The notes below the pieces were generated by a model. It was given only the letters and a program-made list of their open reading frames with translations, was not told where the DNA came from and did no database searches. Positions 26,451-37,629 of a DNA stretch of 64,000 nucleotides are shown here, piece by piece. The DNA comes from Symsagittifera roscoffensis (lineage: Eukaryota; Xenacoelomorpha; Acoela; Convolutidae): contig NC_087063.1 of assembly GCF_963678635.1 (NCBI RefSeq), forward strand, positions 30,452,599 to 30,516,598, in the 5' to 3' direction. How positions within the stretch are numbered: the first letter of the stretch is position 1; each line of letters opens with the position of its first letter. The position numbers and the translations under genes are program-made.

Positions 26451-26812
26451 GTCAATAGCTTTTTTCCTCTAAAAAATCATGCATGATGAGAGGTTTTTGA
26501 TAATTGTATGTTTTAACTTGATATAGTTTTTTGGATGGAAGATATATTGCGGTTTCTATTGAAGCCTTGTCGAGAATCATGATTTTCTTCCTTGGATGTC
26601 TGATCAATGTTCATTTCTATTATGCAATTTTCTTTTAAAGTTTATGATCTATACTGAAGTGACAATGAGGCTATTCTCTCGAGAGCAGTTTACACTGGTC
26701 GGCTATTGGGTTTTCTTTTTATTCTTTTTCCGCTTTTTTCTTTATAAAATTGTTTACGATTAGAGATAATTGATAAATGGAAGTCTTAGCTGTTTTGTTT
26801 TGACATTATTAT

Positions 26813-26884
26813 CTGACGAGAGAACAATCGCAGTTTCTATTGAAGCCTTGTCGAGACTCATGATTTTCTTCCTTGGATGCCTGA
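26813..26884 (+). ncRNA. SNORD14: U14 snoRNA copy with domain A variant CGCAGTTTC
   Basis: Domain A reads CAATCGCAGTTTC, closer to vertebrate U14 (CATTCGCAGTTTC) than the majority CGCGG form. Domain B and the D box (CTGA, after GGATGC) are present, with T to C directly before the D box. The C box is CTGACGA. The same variant recurs 1,381 bp later at 28194-28265. Confidence 0.65.
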
Positions 26885-27367
26885 TCAATTTTCATTTTTG
26901 ATCCGATATGCGATTAAAGATTATGATCTATACTGAAGTGACAACGATGCTATTTTCTCGAGAGCAACTAACACTGGTCGGCTATTGGGTTTTCTTGTTC
27001 ATTCACTTCCCACTTCTTTTTCATTCAAATGTCGTATTTGATAAGAGATAAATGATAATTGGATGTTTTTTGTTTTGTTTTTATGTAGCTATGTGATAAG
27101 AGAACAATCACTGTTTCTATTGAAGCCTTTCGAGATTCATTCTTTTCTTCCTTGGATGTCTGATCTATGTTGGTTCTGTGATCTAATAGGTCTTTGAAGA
27201 TTATGATCTATGCCGAAATAACAATGATGCAATGCTCTCGAAAGTAGTTAGCACTAGTCGCCTAATGGGTTGTCTTGTACAGTCAATAGCTTTTTCCTGT
27301 AAAAAATCAAGTATGATGAGGTTTAATGATACGTGTGTGCTTAGAAGTTTTCGTTTGATGTAGCTAG

Positions 27368-27439
27368 CTGATAAGAGAACAATCGCGGTCTCTTTTGAAG
27401 CCTTGTCGTCACTCATGATTTTCTTCCTTTGATGTCTGA
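27368..27439 (+). pseudogene. Chimeric U14 copy
   Basis: The 5' half (CTGATAAGAGAAC, CGCGGTCTCTTTTGAAGCC) matches the copies at 28750 and 31811. The 3' half (TTGTCGTCACTC, CCTTTGATGTCTGA) matches those at 24868, 25986 and 30709. The exchange junction therefore lies inside the snoRNA. Domain B has one mismatch to 18S (TTTGATG) and the C box is CTGATAA. Confidence 0.65.
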
Positions 27440-28740
27440 TTTATGTTTGTTTTGTGATCTCATTTGTCTTTGAAGATTATGATCTATGCCGATTTACCCT
27501 GATGCTGTGCTCTCGAGAGAATTTAACACTAGTCGCCTACTGGGTTGTCTTGTGCAGTCCGTAGCTTCTTTCCTTAAAGAAATCGCGGATGAGGAGAGGT
27601 TGTTGATAATTGGATGTTTTATATGTTTTGTTTTGATGTAGCTATGTGATGAGAGAACAATCGCGGTTTCTATTGGAGCCTTGTCGAGACTCATGTTTTT
27701 TCTCTTGAATGCCTGATCAATGTTTGTTTTGTAATCTAATAAGTTTAGAAGATGATTATCTCTGCCGATTTACACTGAGGCAATGCTCTCGAGAGTAGTT
27801 AACAATCGTCGCCTACTGTGTTGTCTTGTGCAGTCAATAGCTTTTTTCTCTAAAAAATCATGCATGATGAGAGGTTATTGATAATTGTATGTTTTAACTT
27901 GATATAGTTTTTTGGATGGAAGATATATTGCGGTTTCTATTGAAGCCTTGTCGAGAATCATGATTTTCTTCCTTGGATGTCTGATCAATGTTCATTTCTA
28001 TTATGCAATTTTCTTTTAAAGTTTATGATCTATACTGAAGTGACAATGAGGCTATTCTCTCGAGAGCAGTTTACACTGGTCGGCTATTGGGTTTTCTTTT
28101 TATTCTTTTTCCGCTTTTTTCTTTATAAAATTGTTTACGATTAGAGATAATTGATAAATGGAAGTTTTAGCTGTTTTGTTTTGACATTATTATCTGACGA
28201 GAGAACAATCGCAGTTTCTATTGAAGCCTTGTCGAGACTCATGATTTTCTTCCTTGGATGCCTGATCAATTTTCATTTTTGATCCGATATGCGATTAAAG
28301 ATTATGATCTATACTGAAGTGACAACGATGCTATTTTCTCGAGAGCAACTAACACTGGTCGGCTATTGGGTTTTCTTGTTCATTCACTTCCCACTTCTTT
28401 TTCATTCAAATGTCGTATTTGATAAGATATAAATGATAATTGGATGTTTTTTGTTTTGTTTTTATGTAGCTATGTGATAAGAGAACAATCACGGTTTCTA
28501 TTGAAGCCTTTCGAGATTCATTCTTTTCTTCCTTGGATGTCTGATCTATGTTGGTTCTGTGATCTAATAGGTCTTTGAAGATTATGATCTATGCCGAAAT
28601 AACAATGATGCAATGCTCTCGAAAGTAGTTAGCACTAGTCGCCTAATGGGTTGTCTTGTACAGTCAATAGCTTTTTTCCTGTAAAAAATCAAGTATGATG
28701 AGGTTTAATGATACGTGTGTGCTTAGAAGTTTTCGTTTGA

Positions 28741-31700
28741 TGTAGCTAGCTGATAAGAGAACAATCGCGGTCTCTTTTGAAGCCTAGTCAAGAATCATGA
28801 TTTTGTTCTTTGGATGTCTAATCAATTTTAATTTCTAGGATCCAATGTGCCATTAAAGATAAGGATCTATACTGAAGTCACAACAATGCTGTTTTCGCGA
28901 GAGCAGTTAACAGTGGTCGGGTATTGGGTTTTTCTTGTTCATTCACTCCCCAGTTTTTTCATTAAAATATCGTATATGATTAGAGGTTATTGATAATTGG
29001 ATGTTTTAATTGTTTTGTTTTGATGTAGCTATGGGATGAGAGAACAATCGCGGTTTCTGTTGAAGCCTTGTCGACACTCATGATTTTCTTCGTTGGATGT
29101 CTGATTATCTTTGTTTTCTGATCTATTTTGTCTTTGAAGATCTTCATCTATGCCGATTTGCCCTGACGCTATGCTCTCGAGAGAATTTAACAGTAGTCGC
29201 CTACTGGGTTGTCTTGTGCAGTCATAGCTTCTTTCCTTAAAGAAATCATGGATGATGAAAGGTTGTTGATAATTGGATGTTTTATATGTTTTGTTTTGAT
29301 GTAACTATGTGATGAGAGAACAATCGCGGTTTCTATTGAAGCCTTGTCGTGACTCATTTTTCCCCCTTGAATGCCTGATCAATGTTTGTTTTCTAATCTA
29401 AATTGTCTCTGAAGATTTTGATCTATGCCGATTTACCCTGACGCTATGCTCTCGAGAGAATTTAACACTAGTCGCCTACTGTCTTGTCTTGTGCAGTCCG
29501 TAGCTTCTATCCTTAAAGAAATCATGGATGATGAGAATTTTTTGATAATTGGATGTTTTTTATGTTTTATTTTGATGTAGCTATGCGCTGAGAAAACAAT
29601 CGCGGTTTATTTTGAAGCCTTGTCGAGGCTCATGATTTTCTTCCTCGGATGTCTGATCAATTTTCATTTTTATGGTCCAATATGCTTCTAAAGATTATGA
29701 TCTATACTGAAGCGACAATGATGCTATTATCTCGAGAGCAGTTAACACTGGTCGGCTATTGGGTTTTCTTGTTCATTCAGTTTCCACTTTTTTCCTATAA
29801 AATATCGTATATGATTAGAGATAATTGATAATTGGATGTTTTATATGTTTTGTTTTGATGTAGCTATGCGACGAGAGAACAATCGCGGTTTCTATTGAAG
29901 CCTTGTCCGAGACTCATGATTTTCTTCCTTGGATGCCTGATCAATTTTCATTTTTGATCCGATATGCGATTAAAGATTATGATCTATACTGAAGTGACAA
30001 CGATGCTATTTTCTCGAGAGCAACTAACACTGGTCGGCTATTGGGTTTTCTTGTTCATTCACTTCCCACTTCTTTTTCATTCAAATGTCGTATTTGATAA
30101 GAGTTAAATGATAATTGGATGTTTTTTGTTTTGTTTTTATGTAGCTATGTGATAAGAGAACAATCACGGTTTCTATTGAAGCCTTTCGAGATTCATTCTT
30201 TTCTTCCTTGGATGTCTGATCTATGTTGGTTCTGTGATCTAATAGGTCTTTGAAGATTATGATCTATGCCGAAATAACAATGATGCAATGCTCTCGAAAG
30301 TAGTTAGCACTAGTCGCCGACTGGGTTGTCTTGTACAGTCAATAGCGTTTTTCCTGTAAAAAATTAAGTATGATGAGATTTAATGATACGTGTGTGTTTA
30401 GAAGTTTTCGTTTGATGTTTAGCCGATGAGAGAACAATCGCGGTCTCTTTTGAAGACTTGTCAAGAATCATAATTTTCTTCTTTGGATGTCTGATCAATT
30501 TTATTTTCTAGGATCCAATGTGCCATTTACGATTAGGATTTATATTGAAGTGACAACAATGATGTCATTCTCTCGAGAGCAGTTAACACTGGTCGGGTAT
30601 TGGGTTTTTCGTGTTCATTCACTCCCTTTTTTTGTCGTTGAAATATCGTATATGATTAGAGGTTATTGATAATTGGACATTTTAGTTGTTTTGTTTTGAT
30701 GTAGCTATGGGATGAGAGAACAATCGCGGTTTCTATTGAAGCCTTGTCGTCACTCATGATTTTCTTCCTTTGATGTCTGATTTATGTTTGTTTTGTGATC
30801 TCAATTGTCTTTGAAGATTATGATCTATGCCGATTTACCATGATGCTATGCTCTCGAGAGAATTTAACACTAGTCGCCTACTGGGTTGTCTTGTGCAGTC
30901 CGTAGCTTCTTTCCTTAAAGAAATCACGGATGATGAGAGGTTGTTGATAATTGGATGTTTTATATGTTTTGTTTTGATGTACTTATGTGATGAGAGAACA
31001 ATCGCGGTTTCTATTGGAGCTTTGTCGAGACTCATGTTTTTTCTCTTGAATGCCTGATCAATGTTTGTTTTGTAATCTAATAAGTTTAGGAGATGATTAT
31101 CTCTGCCGAATTACACTGAGGCAATGCTCTCGAGAGTAGTTAACAATCGTCGCCTACTGGGTTGTCTTGTGCAGTCAATAGCTTTTTTCCTCTAAAAAAT
31201 CATGCTTGATGAGAGGTTATTGATAATTGTATGTTTTAACTTGATATAGTTTTTTGGATGGAAGATATATTGCGGTTTCTATTGAAGCCTTGTCGAGAAT
31301 CATGATTTTTTTTCTTGGATGCCTGATCATTTTTCATTTTTGATCCGATATGCGATTAAAGATTATGATCTATACTGAAGTGACAACGATGCTATTTTCT
31401 CGAGAGCAACTAACACTGGTCGGCTATTGGGTTTTCTTGTTCATTCACTTCCCACTTCTTTTTCATTCAAATGTCGTATTTGATAAGAGATAAATGATAA
31501 TTGGATGTTTTTTGTTTTGTTTTTATGTAGCTATGTGATAAGAGAACAATCACGGTTTCTATTGAAGCCTTTCGAGATTCATTCTTTTCTTCCTTGGATG
31601 TCTGATCTATGTTGGTTCTGTGATCTAATAGGTCTTTGAAGATTATGATCTATGCCGAAATAACAATGATGCAATGCTCTCGAAAGTAGTTAGCACTAGT

Positions 31701-33010
31701 CGCCTACTGGGTTGTCTTGTACAGTCAAGAGCTTTTTTCCTGTAAAAAATCAAGTATGATGAGGTTTAATGATACGTGTGCGCTTAGAAGTTTTCGTTTG
31801 ATGTAGTTAGCTGATAAGAGAACAATCGCGGTCTCTTTTGAAGCCTTGTCAAGAATCATGATTTTCTTCTTTGGATGTCTAATCAATTTTAATTTCTAGG
31901 ATCCAATGTGCCATTAAAGATAAGGATCTATACTGAAGTCACAACAATGCTGTTTTCTCGAGAGCAGTTAACAGTGGTCGGGTATTGGGTTTTTCTTGTT
32001 CATTCACTCCCCAGTTTTTTCATTAAAATATCGTATATGATTAGAGGTTATTGATAATTGGATGTTTTAATTGTTTTGTTTTGATGTAGCTGTGGGATGA
32101 GAGAACAATCGCGGTTTCTGTTGAAGCCTTGTCGACACTCATGATTTTCTTCGTTGGATGTCTGATTATGTTTGTTTTCTGATCTATTTTGTCTTTGAAG
32201 ATCTTCATCTATGCCGATTTGCCCTGACGCTATGCTCTCGAGAGAATTTAACAGTAGTCGCCTACTGGGTTGTCTTGTGCAGTCATAGCTTCTTTCCATA
32301 AAGAAATCATGGATGATGAAAGGTTGTTGATAATTGGATGTTTTATATGTTTTGTTTTGATGTAACTATGTGATGAGAGAACAATCGCGGTTTCTATTGA
32401 AGCCTTGTCGTGACTCATTTTCCCCCCTTGAATGCCTGATCAATGTTTGTTTTCTAATCTAAATTGTCTCTGAAGATTTTGATCTATGCCGATTTACCCT
32501 GACGCTATGCTCTCGAGAGAATTTAACACTAGTCGCCTACTGTCTTGTCTTGTGCAGTCCGTAGCTTCTTTCCTTAAAGAAATCATGGATGATGAGAATT
32601 TTTTGATAATTGGATGTTTTATATGTTGTATTTTGATGTAGCTATGCGATGAGAAAACAATCGCGGTTTATTTTGAAGCCTTGTCGAGACTCATGATTTT
32701 CTTCCTCGGATGTCTGATCAATTTTCATTTTTATGGTCCAATATGCTTCTAAAGATTTTGATCTATACTGAAGCGACAATGATGCTATTATCTCGAGAGC
32801 AGTTAACACTGGTCGGCTATTGGATTTTCTTGTTCATTCAGTTTCCACTTTTTTCCTATAAAATATCGTATATGATTAGAGATAATTGATAATTGGATGT
32901 TTTATATGTTTTGTTTTGATGTAGCTATGCGATGAGAGAACAATCGCGGTTTCTATTGAATATTTGTCGAGACTCATGGTTTTCTTCCTTGGATGTCTGA
33001 TCTTTGTTTG
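28741..33010 (+). repeat. U14 sub-array 7: 3,061-bp eleven-monomer higher-order repeat
   Basis: Copies begin at 28750, 29033, 29309, 29585, 29868, 30149, 30423, 30709, 30987, 31255, 31535, 31811, 32094, 32370, 32646 and 32929. The first five recur at an offset of 3,061 bp as 31811, 32094, 32370, 32646 and 32929, so one higher-order unit contains eleven monomers. C boxes vary (CTGATAA, GGGATGA, GTGATGA, GCGCTGA, GCGACGA, GTGATAA, CCGATGA, TGGATGG, GCGATGA). The D box is CTAA in 28750-28821 and 31811-31882 and CTGA elsewhere. Domain B is damaged in 29309-29378, 30987-31057 and 32370-32439. Confidence 0.85.
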
Positions 33011-35800
33011 TTTTGTGATCCAATAGGTCTTTGAAGATTATGATCTATGCCGAAATATCAATGACGCAATGCTCTCGAAAGAAGTTGAAACTAGTCGCTT
33101 ACTAGTTTGTCTCGTACAGTCAGTAGCTTTCTTCCTGTAAAAATATTTACAAAAAATCAAGTATGATGAGAGTTATTGATAAGTGTATGTTTAAGAAGTT
33201 TTAGTTTGATTTAGTTATCTGATGAGATAATAATCGCGGTTTCTTTTGAAGTCTTGTCGAGACTCTTGATTTTCTTCCTTGGTTGCCTGATCAATGTTTG
33301 TTATATGATCTAATTAGTCTTAGAAGGTTATGATCTATGCCGAATTACCCTGACGCTATGCTCGCGAGAGTAATTAACACTAGTCGACTACTGGGTTGTC
33401 AAGTGCAGTCCATAGCTTTTTTCCTTTACAAAGTCATGCATGATGAGAAGTTATTGATAATTGTAAAATTTTAGATGTTTTAGTTAGATGTAGTTATCTG
33501 GTGAGAGAACAATTGCGGTTTCTATGGAAGCCTTGTCGAGACTCATGATTTTCTTCCTTGGATGTCGGATCAAGGTTTATTTCTATGATGCAATGATTTC
33601 AAAAGTCTATGATCTTTACTGAAGTGACAATGATGCTATTCCCTCGAGAGCTGTTAACACTGGTCGGCTATTGGCTTGTTTTGTTCATTGAATTCTTACT
33701 TTTTTTTAATTAAAAAATCGTATATGATTAGAGATTATTGATAATTGGATGTTTTGTTTTGATGTAACTATGTGATGATAAAACAGACGCGGGTTCTGTT
33801 GATGCCTCGCCGAGACTCATGATTTTCTTCCTTGGATGTCTGATCAATGTTTGTTTTGTGATCTATTAAATGTCTGACGATTATGATCTATACCGAGTTA
33901 ACAATGATGCTAGTCTCTCGAGAGTATTCAACACTGGTCGGCTATGGGGTTGTCTTGTTCAGTCAATTGCTTTTTTTTCATAACAAAGTTGTACATGATG
34001 AGCGATTATGGATAATTTGGTGTTTTAGATGTTTCGTTTTGATGTAGCTATCTGATGAGAGAACAATCCCGGTTTCTTTTCTTCTTGATCCAATATTATT
34101 TGGAAGTTAATGATCTATACTGAAGTATTATTGATGTTCTTTAGCCGAGAATACTTAACACTGGTCGGCTATTGGGTTGTCTTGTTGAGTCAATCCTTTT
34201 TTTTTATAACAAAATTGTACATGATGAGCGATCATGGATAATTGGTGGTTCTAGATGTTTCGTTTTGATGTAGCTATGTGATGAGAAATAATCGCGGTTT
34301 CTATTGAAGCCTTGTCGAGACTCATGATTTTCTTCCTTGGATGTCTGATCTTTGTTTGTTTTGTGATCTAATAGGTCTTTGAAGATTATGATCTATGCCG
34401 AAATATCAATGACGCAATGCTCTCGAAAGAAGTTGAAACTAGTCGCTTACTAGTTTGTCTCGTACAGTCAGTAGCTTTCTTCCTGTAAAAATATTTACAA
34501 AAAATCAAGTATGATGAGAGTTATTGATAAGTGTATGTTTAAGAAGTTTTAGTTTGATTTAGTTATCTGATGAGATAATAATCGCGGTTTCTTTTGAAGT
34601 CTTGTCGAGACTCTTGATTTTCTTCCTTGGTTGCCTGATCAATGTTTGTTATATGATCTAATTAGTCTTAGAAGATTATGATCTATGCCGAATTACCCTG
34701 ACGCTATGCTCGCGAGAGTAGTTAACACTAGTCGACTACTGGGTTGTCAAGTGCAGTCCCTAGCTTTTTTCCTTTACAAAGTCATGCATGATGAGAAGTT
34801 ATTGATAATTGTAAAAATTTAGATGTTTTAGTTAGATGTAGTTATCTGGTGAGAGAACAATTGCGGTTTCTATGGAAGCCTTGTCGAGACTCATGATTTT
34901 CTTCCTTGGATGTCGGATCAAGGTTTATTTCTATGATGCAATGATTTCAAAAGTCTATGATCTTTACTGAAGTGACAATGATGCTATTCCCTCGAGAGCT
35001 GTTAACACTGGTCGGCTATTGGCTTGTTTTGTTCACTGAATTCTTAACTTTTTTTAAATTAAAAAATCGTATATGATTAGAGATTATTGATAATTGGATG
35101 TTTTGTTTTGATGTAACTATTTGATGATAAAACAGACGCGGGTTCTGTTGATGCCTCGCCGAGACTCATGATTTTCTTCCTTGGGTGTCTGATCAATGTT
35201 TGTTTTGTGATCTATTAAATGTCTGACGATTATGATCTATACCGAGTTAACAATGATGCTAGTCTCTCGAGAGTATTCAACACTGGTCGGCTATGGGGTT
35301 GTCTTGTTCAGTCAATTGCTTTTTTTTCATAACAAAGTTGTACATGATGAGCGATTATGGATAATTTGTTGTTTTAGATGTTTCGTTTTGATGTAGCTAT
35401 CTGATGAGAGAACAATCCCGGTTTCTTTTCTTCTTGATCCAATATTATTTGGAAGTTAATGATCTATACTGAAGTATTATTGATAGTCTTTAGCCGAGAA
35501 TACTTAACACTGGTCGGCTATTGGGTTGTCTTGTTGAGTCAATTCTTTTTTTTATAACAAAATTGTACATGATGAGCGATCATGGATAATTGGTGGTTCT
35601 AGATGTTTCGTTTTGATATAGCTATGTGATGAGAAAACAATCGCGGTTTCTATTGAAGCCTTGTCGAGACTCATGATTTTCTTCCTTGGATGTCTGATCT
35701 ATGTTTGTTTTGTCATCTAATAGGTCTTAGAAGATTATGATTTGTGCCGAATTACCCCAATGCTATGCTCTGGAGAGAAGTTAACACTAGTTGCCTACTG
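33011..35800 (+). repeat. U14 sub-array 8: 1,348-bp five-monomer duplication with decayed copies
   Basis: Copies begin at 33219, 33498, 33772, 34052 (truncated) and 34278, and again 1,348-1,349 bp later at 34567, 34846, 35121, 35401 (truncated) and 35626. The truncated pair keeps the C box and part of domain A (AATCCCGGTTTC) but lacks domain B. The 33498/34846 pair has D box CGGA. The copy at 35626-35697 is nearly canonical again, and the spacer after it resembles sub-array 4, another sign of exchange between distant parts of the array. Confidence 0.85.
35626..35697 (+). ncRNA. SNORD14: U14 snoRNA copy, near-canonical, close to the right edge
   Basis: C box GTGATGA, domain A AATCGCGGTTTC, domain B and D box CTGA are intact, with GAGAAAAC for GAGAGAAC between the C box and domain A. 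It stands between decayed copies, so it was either retained by selection or brought in by recent exchange. Confidence 0.85.
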
Positions 35801-36960
35801 GGTTGTCTTGTGCAGTCCGTAGCTTTTTTTTCTTAAAAAAATGCATGATGAGAGGTTATTGATCATGTATATTTTAGATATTTTAATTTGATGTAGTTAT
35901 CTGATGAGAGAACAATGGCGGTTTCTATTGAAGCCTTGTCGAGACTCATGATTTTCTTCCTTGGACGTGTGATCAATTTTTATTTCGATGATGGAATGCT
36001 CTTTTAAAGTCTATGGTATATAATGAAGTGACAATGATGCTATTCTTTCGAGAGCAGTTAACACTGGTCGGCTCTTGGATTGTCTTTTCATTCAATTCCT
36101 TTTTTTCCATTAAAAATCGTATATGATTAGAGGTTATTGATATTTGGATTCTCTAGATGTTTTGTTTTCCCTTCTTGGATGTCTGATCACTCTTTCAGTT
36201 GAAATTCATCATCTACTAGGCTGTCTTTTTCAATCTTTTCTGAAACTTTTCTTCGTTCTTAAACTTTACACAATGAGAGAACAATCGCGGTTTCTATTGA
36301 AGCCTCCTGGAGGTTCATGAGTTTCTTCCTTGGATGTCTGGTCAATGTATGCTATATAATCTAATAAGTCTTTTAAGATAAAGATCTAAGCTGAAATAAC
36401 AATTTCGCTATTCGCTCGAGAGTAATTAACACTAGTCTTGTTCAATCAATACTGATTTTTTTAAAATCATTTATGTTCAGAAATTTTTCGCGCTTTTTAA
36501 TATCGAAGTTTATAGTGAAGAGTCTTAAATTCTTTTGGTTTCTTTGAAAAGCAAGGTTTTATTGATTTTTTTTCTCTGCAGCTGTGATGAGAGAACTATA
36601 ACGGTTTCTTTTGAAGCCGTGTATAGTTGTATGATACTCTTCCTTGGATGTCTGATCATTGTTTTTTTTTCTGATTTTTGGTTTTCGAAGAGTTTGATGT
36701 GTGCTAAAAAGCAGTGACCCTAACCTTTCCAAAGGAATTGGCACTCGTTGCCTGGTGGCTTGTTTTGTTTAGTTGTTAGTATCCAAGTGTCTAATGGAGT
36801 CCAAAATAGACTTGTTGTTTCTTTCGATGTCTGCGATAAGTTATCATTTTGAATGTGTTTTGTGTTTTAATGTAGCTCTGTGATGAGAAAAATCGTGGTT
36901 ACTATTCAGGCATCGTGGAGACTCAGTTTTTTAAGAGAGCTGAACGCAGAGAATACTCTT
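35801..36960 (+). repeat. Degenerate right edge of the U14 array
   Basis: Periodicity breaks down here. A copy at 35901-35972 has D box GTGA and ATGGCGG in domain A. At 36169-36186 only domain B and the D box remain. The copy near 36270-36341 has lost its C box (ACAATGA) and has D box CTGG. A diverged but structurally complete copy lies at 36584-36655. Near 36880-36940 only GTGATGA and a damaged domain A remain, and a weak domain B remnant (CTTCATTGGATGTGTAA) occurs near 37381-37397. The decay fits loss of homogenisation at the end of an array evolving by unequal exchange. Confidence 0.8.
36584..36655 (+). ncRNA. SNORD14: Diverged U14 copy with all boxes kept, last complete copy of the array
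   Basis: The copy is exactly 72 nt, with C box GTGATGA, D box CTGA and an intact TCTTCCTTGGATGT guide. Domain A is altered (ACTATAACGGTTTC), and the linker differs at many positions from all other copies. The flanks no longer match the array spacers. It may be an old isolated copy with only the domain B function, or a relic of the founding gene. Confidence 0.6.
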
Positions 36961-37629
36961 CTATAGGTCATGTTGATTTTTTTCAGGAAAGTCGTAAAGT
37001 TTGCTTAACACTAATTTTTACGCAATAATTTCGCGGTTTGACTTTTGATTTATGTTTAAGTCGTTCACTTTATTTTCTTTTTTAAAAGGAAGGCAAACTC
37101 TACTATCAAACAGCGAAAGTATAGAGTCCTCGAAAAACGTAATCGATTTTTATTTTCGAAAGTTGAATTTAATTTCCAAGTTGAATTTTCGCTGTAGAAT
37201 CAAAAGTTTACACATTGATCCAGTTTTCCCAAATGGGGCTAATTTTATCACAAAAAGTGTCAACATACATTTTTCTAGCATTTTAAAGAATTTTCAGGGC
37301 ATTTATTTTTTATTTTGAAATGAAGTTTTTTTGTTTCATTGCGCTCATGACTCTTTTCTAACTTTCAGTTGGCTTTGTTCTTCATTGGATGTGTAATCAA
37401 TATTTTCTTTGGTTTTGAAGATATTGTTATGTGCTGAAAACATATCTTTTCTTCATCAGAGGGTACTACTTGTTGTCTACTGGCCTATCTTCTTCAACTT
37501 TAAGATTTAATATATCCGATAGTTCTAGCATTTATGCTGCTTGTCGGGATAACGTTCATAAGCCTTCTTGGTGACAAGATGGGACGATTAAATGGAAATT
37601 GAAGTTATGGATATCACTGTTGTTTTTAG
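36656..37629. other. Noncoding stretch between U14 array and VPS36 exon
   Basis: This stretch holds a C-box/domain A remnant of U14 near 36880-36940, a copy of an interspersed repeat (about 37066-37390) and a weak domain B remnant near 37381. I looked for exons encoding the VPS36 segment that should precede residue motif GGTMALGDVYC and found none. Confidence 0.5.
37066..37390. repeat. Interspersed repeat family A, copy 1
   Basis: The stretch resembles 48505-48850 over most of its length. Shared landmarks in the same order are CTATCAAACAGCGAAAGT / CTATCGAACAGCGAAAGT, AAACGTAATCGA / AAACGTGATCGA, AGTTTACACATTGATCCAG / AGTTTACTTTTTGGCCCAG and TCTAGCATTTTAAAG / TCTAGAATTTCAAAG. A third copy lies near 40960-41260. 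No coding capacity or termini could be identified. Confidence 0.5.

Larger units (their letters stand above)
26451..28740 (+). repeat. U14 sub-array 6: diverged copies in a 1,381-bp higher-order repeat
   Basis: Copies lie at 26532-26603, 26813-26884, 27093-27163, 27368-27439, 27646-27716, 27913-27984, 28194-28265 and 28474-28544. The first three recur 1,381 bp later at 27913, 28194 and 28474. C boxes are decayed in most (TGGATGG, CTGACGA, GTGATAA, CTGATAA), whereas domain B and the D box are intact in most. Spacers differ strongly from those of sub-arrays 1 and 2. Confidence 0.85.
1..36655 (+). repeat. SNORD14: Giant tandem array of U14 (SNORD14) box C/D snoRNA units, about 135 copies
   Basis: The whole stretch is a tandem array of monomers of about 275-281 bp, and each monomer holds one U14-like segment, normally 72 nt, on the + strand. 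In the first complete copy the C box is at 79-85, 18S-complementary domain A at 91-103, a C'-like ATGATTT at 126-132, domain B at 134-146 and the D box at 147-150. Domain B is complementary to the universally conserved 18S segment ACATCCAAGGAAG and abuts the D box. By the D+5 rule it addresses the C known as Cm462 in human, the classical U14 target. Domain A pairs with the 5' part of 18S (GAAACYGCGA). U14 acts in the nucleolus in early 18S processing and methylation. By eye at least 60 copies keep TGATGA, CTGA and both 18S elements. The array starts outside the window. Weak point: no clear terminal stem flanks the C and D boxes. Confidence 0.93.

Noticed and set aside
913-32299. Many similar open frames of 60-100 codons on the - strand (beginning MSLDKAS or MKRQ) across the first 32 kb
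   Set aside because: They are antisense readings of the U14 core and spacer. The frames break and shift between monomers, whereas the conserved bases follow snoRNA elements and not codon positions.
1-36655. CRISPR array or bacterial repeat
   Set aside because: The repeated and spacer parts are both similar between monomers, the period is 275-281 bp, and the neighbourhood is eukaryotic with spliced genes.
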